From: Pseudomonas sp. GM78
GTDB taxonomy: Bacteria > Pseudomonadota > Gammaproteobacteria > Pseudomonadales > Pseudomonadaceae
Direction: 5' to 3'
Assembly (NCBI RefSeq): GCF_000282475.1
Contig: NZ_AKJF01000141.1
Coordinates: 1 to 38,652 of the forward strand
Length of the DNA: 38,652 nt
This document shows, one piece after another, positions 31,025-38,652 of the stretch. The first letter of the stretch is position 1, and each line of letters begins with the position of its first letter. The notes beneath the pieces were generated by a model that saw only the letters and a program-made list of their open reading frames with translations, had not been told where the DNA came from and did no database searches. A program made the translations under genes and the position numbers.

Positions 31025-32023
31025 GTGAGCATAAATCTTCCACTGCCACTGCTGGGTGAAATGGCGATTTTCGTCAAGGTCGTCGAAACCGGCAGCTTCT
31101 CCGAAGCCGCACGCCAGTTGGGTTCTTCGCCCTCGGCTGTCAGTCGCAGCATCTCGCGCCTGGAAAAGGCCCTGGCCACTCGCCTGCTGCAACGAACCAC
31201 GCGCAAGTTACGTTTGAGCGACGGTGGCGAAGAGGTCTTCAAGCGCTGTCAGGAGATGGTCAACGCCGCCCGGTCAGTGATGGAAATCAGTGGTCAGTTC
31301 ACTGATGAGCCTGAGGGGGTAGTGCGCCTCAGCGTCCCCAAAGCGGTAGGCCGAATCGTGATTCACCCACATATGCCGGAGTTTTTGCGCCGTTATCCCA
31401 AGGTGGATGTGGAGCTGTTGCTTGAGGATCGCCAGGTGGACCTGATCGACGATCACGTCGACCTGGCGATTCGGATCACCGACCGGCCGCCCGCGGGACT
31501 GGTGGGGCGACAGTTGCTGAGCATCGACCATTTGCTCTGCGCCACACCCCAATACCTGGCTGAGCACGGTACGCCGACCCACCCCCATGATTTGCTCAAC
31601 CACAGTTGCATCTACCTGGGCGAAACCCCGAGCGATGCACGCTGGAAGTTTAAGAAAGGCAGTAAAACGGTAACCGTCGGGGTGCGCGGGCGATATGCCG
31701 CCAATCACACAGGTATACGGTTTGGCGCGGTACTGCAGCACATCGGCATCGGCAGCCTGCCGTACTTCACCGCGCGTCGTGCCCTGGAGAAGGGATTGAT
31801 GGTGCAAGTACTGCCGGACTGGACGTTTCTGGCCTCCTACCATGGAGGCGCGTGGCTGCTGTACTCGCCCACTCGATACCTGCCTCCCAAGCTGCGGGTG
31901 TTGATCGATTACCTGGTGGAGTGCCTGGAGAAGGAGCCGACGTTGGGCAAGCCAGGCAAGTCGAGCCCAATGAGTATGGCTGTATCGGAATATGAGTTGC
32001 CCGAGAGCGAGGGCTTGTTCTGA
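31025..32023 (+). CDS. LysR-family transcriptional regulator
   Basis: 332 residues. The N-terminal winged helix-turn-helix is MAIFVKVVETGSFSEAARQL with SPSAVSRSISRLEKALATRL. The effector domain follows from about 95 (VRLSVPKAVGRIVIHPHMPE, VDLIDDHVDLAIRITDRPPA, HDLLNHSCIYLGE), and the tail is about 30 residues longer than average and acidic. It starts with GTG, with AAAGGA about ten bases upstream. Divergent from the AlaX-LysE operon, the typical LysR arrangement for control of that operon, and the 91-bp gap contains the TTAGCGTGATAA type T-N9-A motif. The inducer is unknown. Confidence 0.92.
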   Translation: MSINLPLPLLGEMAIFVKVVETGSFSEAARQLGSSPSAVSRSISRLEKALATRLLQRTTRKLRLSDGGEEVFKRCQEMVNAARSVMEISGQFTDEPEGVVRLSVPKAVGRIVIHPHMPEFLRRYPKVDVELLLEDRQVDLIDDHVDLAIRITDRPPAGLVGRQLLSIDHLLCATPQYLAEHGTPTHPHDLLNHSCIYLGETPSDARWKFKKGSKTVTVGVRGRYAANHTGIRFGAVLQHIGIGSLPYFTARRALEKGLMVQVLPDWTFLASYHGGAWLLYSPTRYLPPKLRVLIDYLVECLEKEPTLGKPGKSSPMSMAVSEYELPESEGLF

Positions 32024-32032
32024 ATCAAAAGC

Positions 32033-32105
32033 AAAGATCGCAGCCTGCGGCAGCTCCAAAGAAATTGCGTACACCCTGTAGGAGCTGCCGCAGGCTGCGA
32101 TCTTT
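32033..32105. repeat. REP-like inverted repeat, second sequence class, copy 2
   Basis: Perfect 25-bp arms (32033-32057 and 32081-32105) with a 23-bp loop, starting aaagatcgcagcctgcggca. Same class as 14621-14698. It lies between the convergent LysR gene and the small 135-residue gene. Confidence 0.9.
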
Positions 32106-32111
32106 TGATCC

Positions 32112-32150
32112 AAAAAAAAGGCCCGCAGGTTCAACCATGCGGGCCTTTTT
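32112..32150. terminator. Bidirectional terminator between LysR gene and small-protein gene
   Basis: Stem AGGCCCGCA / TGCGGGCCT around GGTTCAACCA, eight A residues on the left and TTTTT on the right, so both strands end in a U run. Confidence 0.9.
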
Positions 32151-32166
32151 CATTGCCGATTGCGGA

Positions 32167-32574
32167 TCAGTGCTTGCTGTCTTGATTCGACAAGGACAAA
32201 AGCTGTTTTTCCTGGTTCCAGTCGAAAGGTTCGTCATTCTGTTCGGCTTCGAAACGACGCTCCTCCAGTGCCTGGTACAGGTCGATTTCATCATCGGGCA
32301 TGTAATGCAGGCAGTCACCGGCGAAGTACCACAGCAGGTCGCGTGGCACCAGGTGGGCGATTTGCGGGTAGCGGGTGATGACCTGGCACAGAATGTCCTG
32401 GCCCAGGTATTGGCTTTCGATCGGGTCGACCGGCAGCAGTGCAAGCAGTTCGTCGAAGCGCTCCAGGAACAAGGCATGGCTTTCGTCGGGAACCTGTTCG
32501 GCCTCACCTACGGCGACCAGGATGCTGCGCAAATGGTCGAGCAAAACGAGATGATCGGCAACGATGTTGGACAC
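32167..32574 (-). CDS. Conserved-looking 135-aa protein of unknown function
   Basis: The product starts MSNIVADHLVLLDHLRSILV when the GTG at 32574 is used; TGAGGA lies eight bases upstream, which settles it over an open frame extending 63 bp further. It is an acidic, helical cytosolic protein with no membrane segment. A cluster DLLWYFAGDCLHYMPDDEID and an acidic tail (RRFEAEQNDEPFDWNQEK) are the distinctive parts. I recall an uncharacterised gene next to fadE in P. aeruginosa (PA2816), which this would match. It sits between the terminator at 32112 and fadE, 82 bp downstream of it in the reading direction. Function not known. Confidence 0.78.
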   Translation of the reverse strand: MSNIVADHLVLLDHLRSILVAVGEAEQVPDESHALFLERFDELLALLPVDPIESQYLGQDILCQVITRYPQIAHLVPRDLLWYFAGDCLHYMPDDEIDLYQALEERRFEAEQNDEPFDWNQEKQLLSLSNQDSKH

Positions 32575-32655
32575 GAGATAAGTCCTCAAGAGCAAAACGG
32601 GCGCGGGAGTATAAAGCTCCCGCGCGCATTTTCCCATGATGGAGCGCTGGATGGG

Positions 32656-35103
32656 TCAGCGCACCTTGCCATCGGTCAGGGCTATTGCATCTTTATCGAA
32701 AGCATCAACGTCGATCACTTTGCGCCGCGCCGCTTCGGCCTCACGTAGCGTGTGAGCTTCCACCGGTTGCAACACCCCGGCTTCCAATGCCGCATCGATG
32801 ACATTTTCCCCTGCGACTGGTTTGAGCTGGCCGCTCTTGAGCGCCACATGCAGTTTCTTGCGTAAGGGTTGCACAGCGTTCAACTGATTGCAGGTGTGCT
32901 GCAGGACGCCAACAGGGTCTTCGGCCGATTGCGGGCGGTAGCAACCCAGCAGCACTTCCTCCAGGGCCGGATCACCCTTGGCGCGACCAATCACTGCCGC
33001 GACTTCGGCGCCGAGTTTGTCCGATGGGCCTTTGTGGCGACGCCCGAACGGGAACACGATCACCCGCAACAGACAGGCCAGCACCTTGTTCGGAAAGTTG
33101 TTCAGCAGTTCATCCATGGCCCGCTCGCCGTGACCGAGGCTTTCCTCCATGGCCCAGGTAAACAGCGGCTTCATGTATTCCGGTGAGTCGAGGTCGTTGT
33201 AACGCTTGAGCGCGGCGCTGGCCAGATACAGGTTGCTCAGCACATCACCGAGGCGTGCCGACAGGCGTTCGCGGCGTTTCAGTTCGCCGCCGAGCAGCAT
33301 CATGCTGAGGTCGGCGAGCAGCGCGAATGCGGCAGCCTGACGGTTCAGCGCGCGGAAATAACCCTGGCTGAGCTTGTCGCCCGGCACGTGCTCCAGTTGC
33401 CCGAAACCGAGGTTCAGCACCAGCGTGCTGGCGGCGTTGCCCACGGCAAAGCCGATGTGCTTGAGCAGCAGGCCATCGAACTCGGTGAGTGCCTGGTCCT
33501 TGTCCTCCCGAGTGGCCAGGGCCATTTCCTTGAGCACGAAGGGGTGGCAGCGAATCGCGCCCTGGCCGAAGATCATCAGGTTGCGCGAAAGAATGTTCGC
33601 GCCTTCCACGGTAATGAAGATCGGTGCGCCGTTCCATTTGCGTCCCAGGTAGTTGTTCGGCCCCATGATGATCGCCTTGCCGCCGTGCACATCCATCGCG
33701 TGGCTGATGCACTCGCGGCCACGCTCGGTGAGGTGGTACTTGAGAATCGCCGACAGCACCGACGGTTTCTCGCCGAGGTCCACCGCGTTGGCGGTCAGCA
33801 TCCGCGCGGCATCCATCATCCAGGCGTTGCCGCCGATGCGTGCCATGGCTTCCTGAATGCCTTCGAAAGCGGCAATCGGCACGTTGAACTGCTCGCGAAT
33901 CTGCGCGTACTGGCCGGTCACCAGGCTGGTGAACTTGGCCATGCCGGTGCCCACCGCCGGCAGGGAAATCGAGCGCCCGACGGACAGGCAATTCATCAGC
34001 ATCATCCAGCCCTTGCCGAGCATTTCCTGGCCGCCGATCAGGAACTCCAGCGGTACGAACACGTCCTTGCCGGAGTTCGGACCATTCATGAATGCCGCGC
34101 CCAAGGGCAGGTGGCGACGGCCGATTTCCACACCGGGTAGATCGGTTGGGATCAGCGCGAGGCTGATACCCAGGTCTTCCTCTTCTCCCAGCAGATGGTC
34201 CGGGTCGTAGGCCTTGAATGCCAGGCCGAGCAGGGTGGCGACCGGACCCAGGGTGATGTAGCGCTTTTCCCAGTTCAGGCGCAGGCCGAGGGTTTCCTTG
34301 CCTTCCCATTCGCCTTTGCAGATCACCCCGGTGTCGGGCATGCCGCCCGCGTCGGAGCCGGCCAAGGGACCGGTCAGTGCAAAGCAGGGGATTTCGTCGC
34401 CGCGCGCCAGGCGTGGCAGGTAGTGGTTGCGTTGTTCATCAGTGCCGTAATGCAGCAACAGCTCGGCCGGGCCGAGGGAATTGGGGACCATCACGGTGGA
34501 GGCGAGATCGCCGCTGTGGCTGGCCAGTTTCATCGCCACTTGCGAGTGGGCATAGGCCGAGAAACCCTTGCCGCCAAACTCCTTGGGAATGATCAGGGCA
34601 AAGAAGCCGTTGTCCTTGATGTAGGTCCAGGCCTCGGCCGGCAAGTCCATGGTTTGCCCGAGCTGCCAGTCGCTGACCATGGCGCAGAGTTCTTCAGTCG
34701 GGCCGTCGATAAAGGCCTGTTCTTCTTCGTTCAGTTGCGCTTTGGGGTAGGACAGTAGTTTGTTCCAGTCCGGGCGACCGCTGAACAGCTCGCCGTCCCA
34801 CCACACGGTGCCGGCTTCGATGGCGTCACGTTCGGTTTCCGACATCGGCGGCAGGGTTTTCTGGAACCAGTTGAACATCGGTGCGCTGAATAATTTGCGG
34901 CGCAGATCAGGCAACAGCAGGGGAGCTGCCACGGCGGCGGTCAGCACCCAGAAAATCACCAAAAGCCAGCCCGGTGCGCGACTGAGCGCGCCCATTGCCA
35001 GCAGATAGACAGCCACGATGCCCAATACAGGCAACGGCGCGATACGACGATGGGCTAAATAAGCTATCCCGACAACCAGAACCAGTATCCACAACAGCAG
35101 CAT
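32656..35103 (-). CDS. fadE: Long-chain acyl-CoA dehydrogenase FadE
   Basis: 815 residues, the size of E. coli FadE (YafH), much longer than ordinary acyl-CoA dehydrogenases. It performs the first oxidation step of fatty acid beta-oxidation with FAD. The N-terminus has two or three membrane segments (MLLLWILVLVVGIAYLAHRR, VLGIVAVYLLAMGALS, LLVIFWVLTAAVAAPLLLP), so it is membrane-attached. The dehydrogenase core follows: FFALIIPKEFGGKGFSAYAH, ALTGPLAGSDAGGM, GKGWMMLMNCLSVGRSISLP and AMDVHGGKAIIMGPNNYLGR. A C-terminal extension of the FadE type ends the protein. GGAGG lies seven bases before the ATG. It is divergent from the transglutaminase-like gene across 248 bp. Confidence 0.95.
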   Translation of the reverse strand: MLLLWILVLVVGIAYLAHRRIAPLPVLGIVAVYLLAMGALSRAPGWLLVIFWVLTAAVAAPLLLPDLRRKLFSAPMFNWFQKTLPPMSETERDAIEAGTVWWDGELFSGRPDWNKLLSYPKAQLNEEEQAFIDGPTEELCAMVSDWQLGQTMDLPAEAWTYIKDNGFFALIIPKEFGGKGFSAYAHSQVAMKLASHSGDLASTVMVPNSLGPAELLLHYGTDEQRNHYLPRLARGDEIPCFALTGPLAGSDAGGMPDTGVICKGEWEGKETLGLRLNWEKRYITLGPVATLLGLAFKAYDPDHLLGEEEDLGISLALIPTDLPGVEIGRRHLPLGAAFMNGPNSGKDVFVPLEFLIGGQEMLGKGWMMLMNCLSVGRSISLPAVGTGMAKFTSLVTGQYAQIREQFNVPIAAFEGIQEAMARIGGNAWMMDAARMLTANAVDLGEKPSVLSAILKYHLTERGRECISHAMDVHGGKAIIMGPNNYLGRKWNGAPIFITVEGANILSRNLMIFGQGAIRCHPFVLKEMALATREDKDQALTEFDGLLLKHIGFAVGNAASTLVLNLGFGQLEHVPGDKLSQGYFRALNRQAAAFALLADLSMMLLGGELKRRERLSARLGDVLSNLYLASAALKRYNDLDSPEYMKPLFTWAMEESLGHGERAMDELLNNFPNKVLACLLRVIVFPFGRRHKGPSDKLGAEVAAVIGRAKGDPALEEVLLGCYRPQSAEDPVGVLQHTCNQLNAVQPLRKKLHVALKSGQLKPVAGENVIDAALEAGVLQPVEAHTLREAEAARRKVIDVDAFDKDAIALTDGKVR

Positions 35104-35351
35104 ATTTAATCCTCCGTGAACCCAGGGCGAACCAACCCACAGAGCTTAGACGGCATCCGCGAAACGGGGTGGTCAGAGCGAGGGGATTGAAACTGTGGGA
35201 AACCCTGGATGATTGTGTAGGCCTTCGGTGCGACAGACCGTGAAAAATCGTTCATTGAGCGGGCGGCAAAGCGCCCATGTTTGGCCGAAACGTCGTTGTC
35301 TCTGTGCTGAACCACTCGTTAGACTCGGGACTTGCCAAGGAGATTGCCCTC

Positions 35352-36011
35352 ATGCACGAGTACCTGAGCCCCGGCCGCTTCATCGATAGTGACCACCCCT
35401 CGGTGGTGGAGTTCGCCGAAAAACATCGCGGTGCCAGTCGCGACCCGCTCGAGCAGGCGATCCATCTCTATTACGCCGTGCGCGAGGCGGTGCGCTACAA
35501 CCCATACACTTTCAGCCGCGATCCACAGACCCTGCGCGGCAGTTATGCGCTGGCGACCGGGGAAAGTTACTGCGTGCCCAAAGCCACCTTGCTGGCAGGG
35601 GCTGCACGGCATTGCGGGATTGCTGCACGCATCGGTCTGGCGGACGTACGCAATCATCTGTCGACCCCGCGCCTGCTCGAATTGCTCAAGAGCGACGTGT
35701 TCGCCATGCACGGCTACACCGAGCTTTACCTGAAGGGTCGTTGGGTCAAGGCCACCCCTGCGTTCAACCAGGGCTTGTGCGACCTGTTCAATGTGGCACC
35801 GCTGGAATTCGACGGGATCAATGACAGCGTTTTCCATCCCTTCAATCGCGACGGCGAGAAATTGATGGAGTACCTGATCGACCACGGCCAGTTCACCGAC
35901 GTGCCGGAAAGGTTCTTCTTCGAGCACCTTGAAAAGTGTTATCCGCACTTGTTCGGCGAGCATCTTGCGCCGCTGCTGGGGGACATGCAGAGCGATTTGA
36001 GTCGCGCCTGA
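35352..36011 (+). CDS. Transglutaminase-like protein
   Basis: 219 residues with the transglutaminase-like cysteine protease fold: C74 in GESYCVPKATLLAGAARHCG and H120 in FAMHGYTELYLKGRWVKATP. The aspartate that usually completes the triad (as in D-P-T) is not evident at the expected place; KATPAFNQ offers N139 instead. The ATG at 35352 has AAGGAG nine bases upstream, so the 25-codon upstream extension is not used. It is followed by the GST gene after 43 bp. It matches PA2814 by position as I recall it; substrate unknown. Confidence 0.85.
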   Translation: MHEYLSPGRFIDSDHPSVVEFAEKHRGASRDPLEQAIHLYYAVREAVRYNPYTFSRDPQTLRGSYALATGESYCVPKATLLAGAARHCGIAARIGLADVRNHLSTPRLLELLKSDVFAMHGYTELYLKGRWVKATPAFNQGLCDLFNVAPLEFDGINDSVFHPFNRDGEKLMEYLIDHGQFTDVPERFFFEHLEKCYPHLFGEHLAPLLGDMQSDLSRA

Positions 36012-36054
36012 TCCGGCGTATGCTGCCTGCGCATTCATCAATCGAGAGGCGCAC

Positions 36055-36678
36055 ATGCTGAAGATCTGGGGTCGGAAAAATTCATCGAATGTCAGGAAAC
36101 CATTGTGGGCCGCCGAGGAACTGGGCCTGGCCTATGAGGCCATCGATGCGGGCGGCGCCTTTGGTGTCGTCGATACGCCCGAGTACCGCGCCATGAACCC
36201 CAATGGCCGCGTGCCGGTGATTGAAGAGGATGGATTCGTGTTGTGGGAGTCCAACGCCATCGTCCGTTATCTGATGGCCAGGCATGCGCCGAATACCCCG
36301 TGGTACCCGGCAGACCTGCAAGCGCGGGCCAGCGCCGAGAAGTGGATGGACTGGACCACGTCGAGTTTTGCAGGTCCCTTCCGCACGGTGTTCTGGGGCG
36401 TGTTGCGCACCCCCGCCGATCAACAGGACTGGCCCGCGATCAAGGCGGCGATCAAGGAATGCGAGACGCTGCTGGCGATGGCTGACCAGGCACTGGCGAC
36501 CCAGCCATACCTGTCCGGTGACGAGATCGGCATGGGCGACATTCCCCTGGGCAGTTTCATTTATGCCTGGTTCGAGATGCCGATCGAGCGTTCGCCGCTG
36601 CCCCGCCTGGAGGCCTGGTACGCAAGGTTGCAACAGCGTCCGGCGTATCGCAAGGCGGTCATGACCGCGTTGACTTAA
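36055..36678 (+). CDS. Glutathione S-transferase
   Basis: 207-residue cytosolic GST. The thioredoxin-like N-domain has MLKIWGRKNSSNVRKPLWAA (Ser10/Ser11 as the likely glutathione activator), the cis-proline in NGRVPVIEE and SNAIVRYL for glutathione binding. The all-helical C-domain runs from about 90, with LSGDEIGMGDIPLGSFIYAW the GST C-terminal motif. GAGAGGCGCAC precedes the ATG. It is intact, in contrast to the GST remnant at 18743, which belongs to a different subfamily (YfcG-type start). It lies 132 bp before the ABC transporter genes. Confidence 0.9.
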   Translation: MLKIWGRKNSSNVRKPLWAAEELGLAYEAIDAGGAFGVVDTPEYRAMNPNGRVPVIEEDGFVLWESNAIVRYLMARHAPNTPWYPADLQARASAEKWMDWTTSSFAGPFRTVFWGVLRTPADQQDWPAIKAAIKECETLLAMADQALATQPYLSGDEIGMGDIPLGSFIYAWFEMPIERSPLPRLEAWYARLQQRPAYRKAVMTALT

Positions 36679-36810
36679 TACTCACTATCGACACACTTGA
36701 CTGTACTTGTGGGGCGGCGACAAGCACCATTGCGTCCATGCGCCGCGGTTGCATTGCTTTCCGCCCGCCCTTATTTGTCCCTTTCTTCCCTTCTTGGTGC
36801 GTAATCCGAT

Positions 36811-37743
36811 ATGAGTTCCGCTCTGTCCATACGGCAGCTAACCAAAACCTACGGCAACGGTTTCCAGGCCTTGAGTGGTATCGATCTGGATGTCGCCGAA
36901 GGTGACTTCTTCGCCTTGCTCGGCCCCAACGGCGCCGGCAAATCCACGACCATCGGCATTCTCTCGACCCTGGTGAACAAGACCAGCGGCACGGTGAATA
37001 TCTTCGGTCATGACCTGGACAAGAACCCGGCGGCGCTCAAGCGCTCCATCGGCGTGGTACCCCAGGAGTTCAACTTCAACCAGTTTGAAAAGACCTTCGA
37101 CATCGTCGTGACCCAGGCCGGTTACTACGGCATCCCGTCGAAAGTCGCCAAGGAACGCGCCGAGCAGTACCTGACCCAGCTGGGCCTGTGGGACAAGCGC
37201 GATGTGCCGTCGCGTTCGCTGTCCGGTGGCATGAAGCGTCGCCTGATGATCGCCCGCGCGCTGGTCCACGAGCCGCGCCTGTTGATCCTCGACGAACCGA
37301 CTGCCGGGGTGGACATCGAGCTGCGTCGTTCGATGTGGACCTTCCTCACCGAGCTGAACAAGAAAGGCATCACCATCATCCTCACCACGCACTATCTGGA
37401 AGAGGCTGAGCAGTTGTGCCGCAACATCGGCATCATCGACCACGGCACCATCGTCGAGAACACCAGCATGAAGCAGCTGCTCGGCCAGCTGCATGTCGAG
37501 ACCTTCCTCCTGGATTTGAAGGGCGGTGTGAGCGCGCCACCGCAGCTGATCGGCTATCCATCACGGTTGCTCGATGGCCACACCCTGGAAGTCCAGGTGG
37601 ACAAAAGCATGGGCATCACTGCGCTGTTCACACAGTTGGCCCAACAGAACATCGAAGTGCTGAGCCTGCGTAACAAAACCAATCGCCTCGAGGAGTTGTT
37701 CGTGTCCCTGGTGGAGAAAAATCTGTCGAAGGTGGCGGTATGA
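36811..37743 (+). CDS. ABC exporter ATP-binding protein (YadG/DrrA-like)
   Basis: 310 residues. Walker A GPNGAGKST is at 38-46, the signature LSGGMKRRLMIARALVHEP at 137-155, Walker B LLILDEPTAG at 157-166 and the switch histidine in ITIILTTHYLEEAEQL. The C-terminal 80 residues are a small domain of the DrrA/CcmA group. The size and the partner suggest the ABC-2 type exporters such as YadGH. The start has only a weak ribosome site (GTGCG). The permease gene overlaps its stop by four bases. Substrate unknown. Confidence 0.95.
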   Translation: MSSALSIRQLTKTYGNGFQALSGIDLDVAEGDFFALLGPNGAGKSTTIGILSTLVNKTSGTVNIFGHDLDKNPAALKRSIGVVPQEFNFNQFEKTFDIVVTQAGYYGIPSKVAKERAEQYLTQLGLWDKRDVPSRSLSGGMKRRLMIARALVHEPRLLILDEPTAGVDIELRRSMWTFLTELNKKGITIILTTHYLEEAEQLCRNIGIIDHGTIVENTSMKQLLGQLHVETFLLDLKGGVSAPPQLIGYPSRLLDGHTLEVQVDKSMGITALFTQLAQQNIEVLSLRNKTNRLEELFVSLVEKNLSKVAV

Positions 37744-38519
37744 GTTCCGAGCTGCAGCCTAACCTCGTAGCCCTCAATACCATCGTTTACCGTGAGGTCC
37801 GGCGCTTTACCCGGATCTGGCCGCAGACCTTGCTGCCGCCAGCGATCACCATGGTTCTGTACTTCGTGATCTTCGGCAATCTGATCGGCCGGCAAATCGG
37901 CGACATGGGTGGCTTCACCTATATGGAGTACATCGTGCCGGGGCTGATCATGATGTCGGTGATCACCAACTCCTACGGCAACGTGGTGTCGAGTTTCTTC
38001 GGCAGCAAGTTCCAGCGTTCCATTGAGGAATTGATGGTATCGCCGGTGTCGCCACACACCATTCTGATCGGCTACACCCTCGGTGGCGTGCTGCGCGGCT
38101 TGATGGTCGGGATCATCGTGACGCTGTTGTCGCTGTTCTTCACTGATTTGCAGGTGCATCACCTGGGCGTGACCATTCTGGTGGTGGTGCTGACGGCGAC
38201 CATCTTCTCGCTGCTGGGCTTCATCAACGCTGTGTTTGCGCGCAACTTCGATGACATCTCGATCATCCCGACGTTTGTGCTGACGCCCTTGACCTACCTG
38301 GGCGGGGTGTTCTATTCGATCTCGTTGCTGCCGCCGTTCTGGCAGACGGTGTCCCTGGCCAACCCGGTGTTGCACATGGTCAATGCGTTTCGCTACGGCA
38401 TTCTCGGGGTCTCGGATATCCGGATCAGCATTGCGATTACGTTCATGGTGGTGGCGACGGTTGTGTTGTACATCGGTTGTGCGCGGTTGCTGGTGAGTGG
38501 GCGGGGGATGCGTACTTAA
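37740..38519 (+). CDS. ABC-2 type permease (YadH-like)
   Basis: 259-residue membrane partner of the preceding ATPase. It has about six membrane segments: PQTLLPPAITMVLYFVIFGN, YIVPGLIMMSVITNSYGNV, GYTLGGVLRGLMVGIIVTLL, LGVTILVVVLTATIFSLLGF, FVLTPLTYLGGVFYSISLL and ITFMVVATVVLYIGCARLLV. The family marks SSFFGSKFQRSIEELMVSPV and NPVLHMVNAFRYGILGVSDI are present. It starts inside the stop of the ATPase gene (ATGA), so the two are made in fixed ratio. What the pair exports is unknown. Confidence 0.93.
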   Translation: MSSELQPNLVALNTIVYREVRRFTRIWPQTLLPPAITMVLYFVIFGNLIGRQIGDMGGFTYMEYIVPGLIMMSVITNSYGNVVSSFFGSKFQRSIEELMVSPVSPHTILIGYTLGGVLRGLMVGIIVTLLSLFFTDLQVHHLGVTILVVVLTATIFSLLGFINAVFARNFDDISIIPTFVLTPLTYLGGVFYSISLLPPFWQTVSLANPVLHMVNAFRYGILGVSDIRISIAITFMVVATVVLYIGCARLLVSGRGMRT

Positions 38520-38530
38520 GATTTCAAACG

Positions 38531-38553
38531 ATGGCGGCCTGGCGGCCGACCAT
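38531..38553 (+). terminator. Possible imperfect hairpin after the permease gene
   Basis: ATGG-c-GGCC-tggc-GGCC-ga-CCAT folds with bulges and is followed by TCTCTTT. A weak candidate only. Confidence 0.3.
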
Positions 38554-38607
38554 TCTCTTTCAGGTGTACATATCCATTCCTGCGGTAACGGCCACCTAGG
38601 GTTTCGC

Positions 38608-38652
38608 TTTTACAGCGAGTCACTTGGAAGAGCCCCAAGTAACCAAGGGCTC
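38608..38652. repeat. Dispersed pseudomonad intergenic repeat, cut by window edge
   Basis: The sequence around AGCGAGTCACTTGGAAGAGC, ending at CCAAGGGCTC, is a form I remember recurring between genes in fluorescent pseudomonads. It holds overlapping stems ACTTGG/CCAAGT and GAGCCC/GGGCTC. The right part lies outside the window. Confidence 0.4.

Noticed and set aside
35104-35351. PsrA-type operator (GAAAC-N4-GTTTC) ahead of fadE
   Set aside because: GAAACTGTGGGAAAC is a direct, not inverted, arrangement, and no proper dyad is present.

Overview
The window is about 38.6 kb of high-GC chromosomal DNA from a gammaproteobacterium, almost certainly a Pseudomonas of the fluorescens group. This rests on the protein sequences (RelA, FabA/FabB, GpsA, a FadE-type dehydrogenase and a DUF4892 protein all read as pseudomonad forms), on the REP-like inverted repeats scattered between genes, and on gene order. 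From memory and not checked, stretches follow P. aeruginosa PAO1 blocks: rlmD-relA-mazG; fabB-fabA-hybrid kinase-gpsA-sixA-AMP ligase-thioesterase-hydrolases; pyrF; and ABC permease/ATPase-GST-transglutaminase-like-fadE next to Glu/Gly tRNAs. No phage, insertion sequence, integrase or CRISPR array is visible, so this is mostly core genome with small lineage-specific changes.

Layout. 1-5.0 kb (+): 3' part of rlmD, then relA (ppGpp synthetase), mazG (NTP pyrophosphohydrolase) and a DUF2058 protein. 5.0-7.4 kb (-): a 62-residue protein, then the fabA-fabB operon for unsaturated fatty acid synthesis. 7.6-12.6 kb (-): a tightly coupled trio, TonB-dependent receptor, then periplasmic binding protein, then hybrid sensor kinase; it is the most system-like locus here. 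12.7-20.7 kb (+): gpsA, DUF4389, sixA, a long-chain acyl-CoA ligase, a hotdog thioesterase, two alpha/beta hydrolases, the vestige of a glutathione transferase gene, a DUF4892 protein and an AI-2E-family membrane protein. 20.7-22.5 kb (-): a two-component pair.

22.8-28.6 kb: pyrF, an MDR-family oxidoreductase divergent from an SDR, a large chemoreceptor and a membrane-anchored helical protein of unknown role. 28.9-29.6 kb: a tRNA operon Glu-Gly-Glu-Gly-(decayed Glu)-Gly behind a textbook stable-RNA promoter. 29.6-32.0 kb: LysE-type exporter and alanyl-tRNA editing protein, divergent from a LysR regulator. 32.1-35.1 kb (-): small protein and fadE. 35.3-38.5 kb (+): transglutaminase-like protein, GST and a two-gene ABC transporter.

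The main themes are lipid metabolism (fabAB, acyl-CoA ligase, thioesterase, fadE, gpsA), stringent control (relA, together with a tRNA promoter of the type ppGpp represses) and envelope signalling. The points most worth following are the receptor-binding protein-kinase operon, the GST vestige that now looks like a coupled leader peptide, the eroded tRNA-Glu with a duplicated terminator, two clean candidate operators in front of lipid genes, and a REP-like family with a nearly constant internal spacing.
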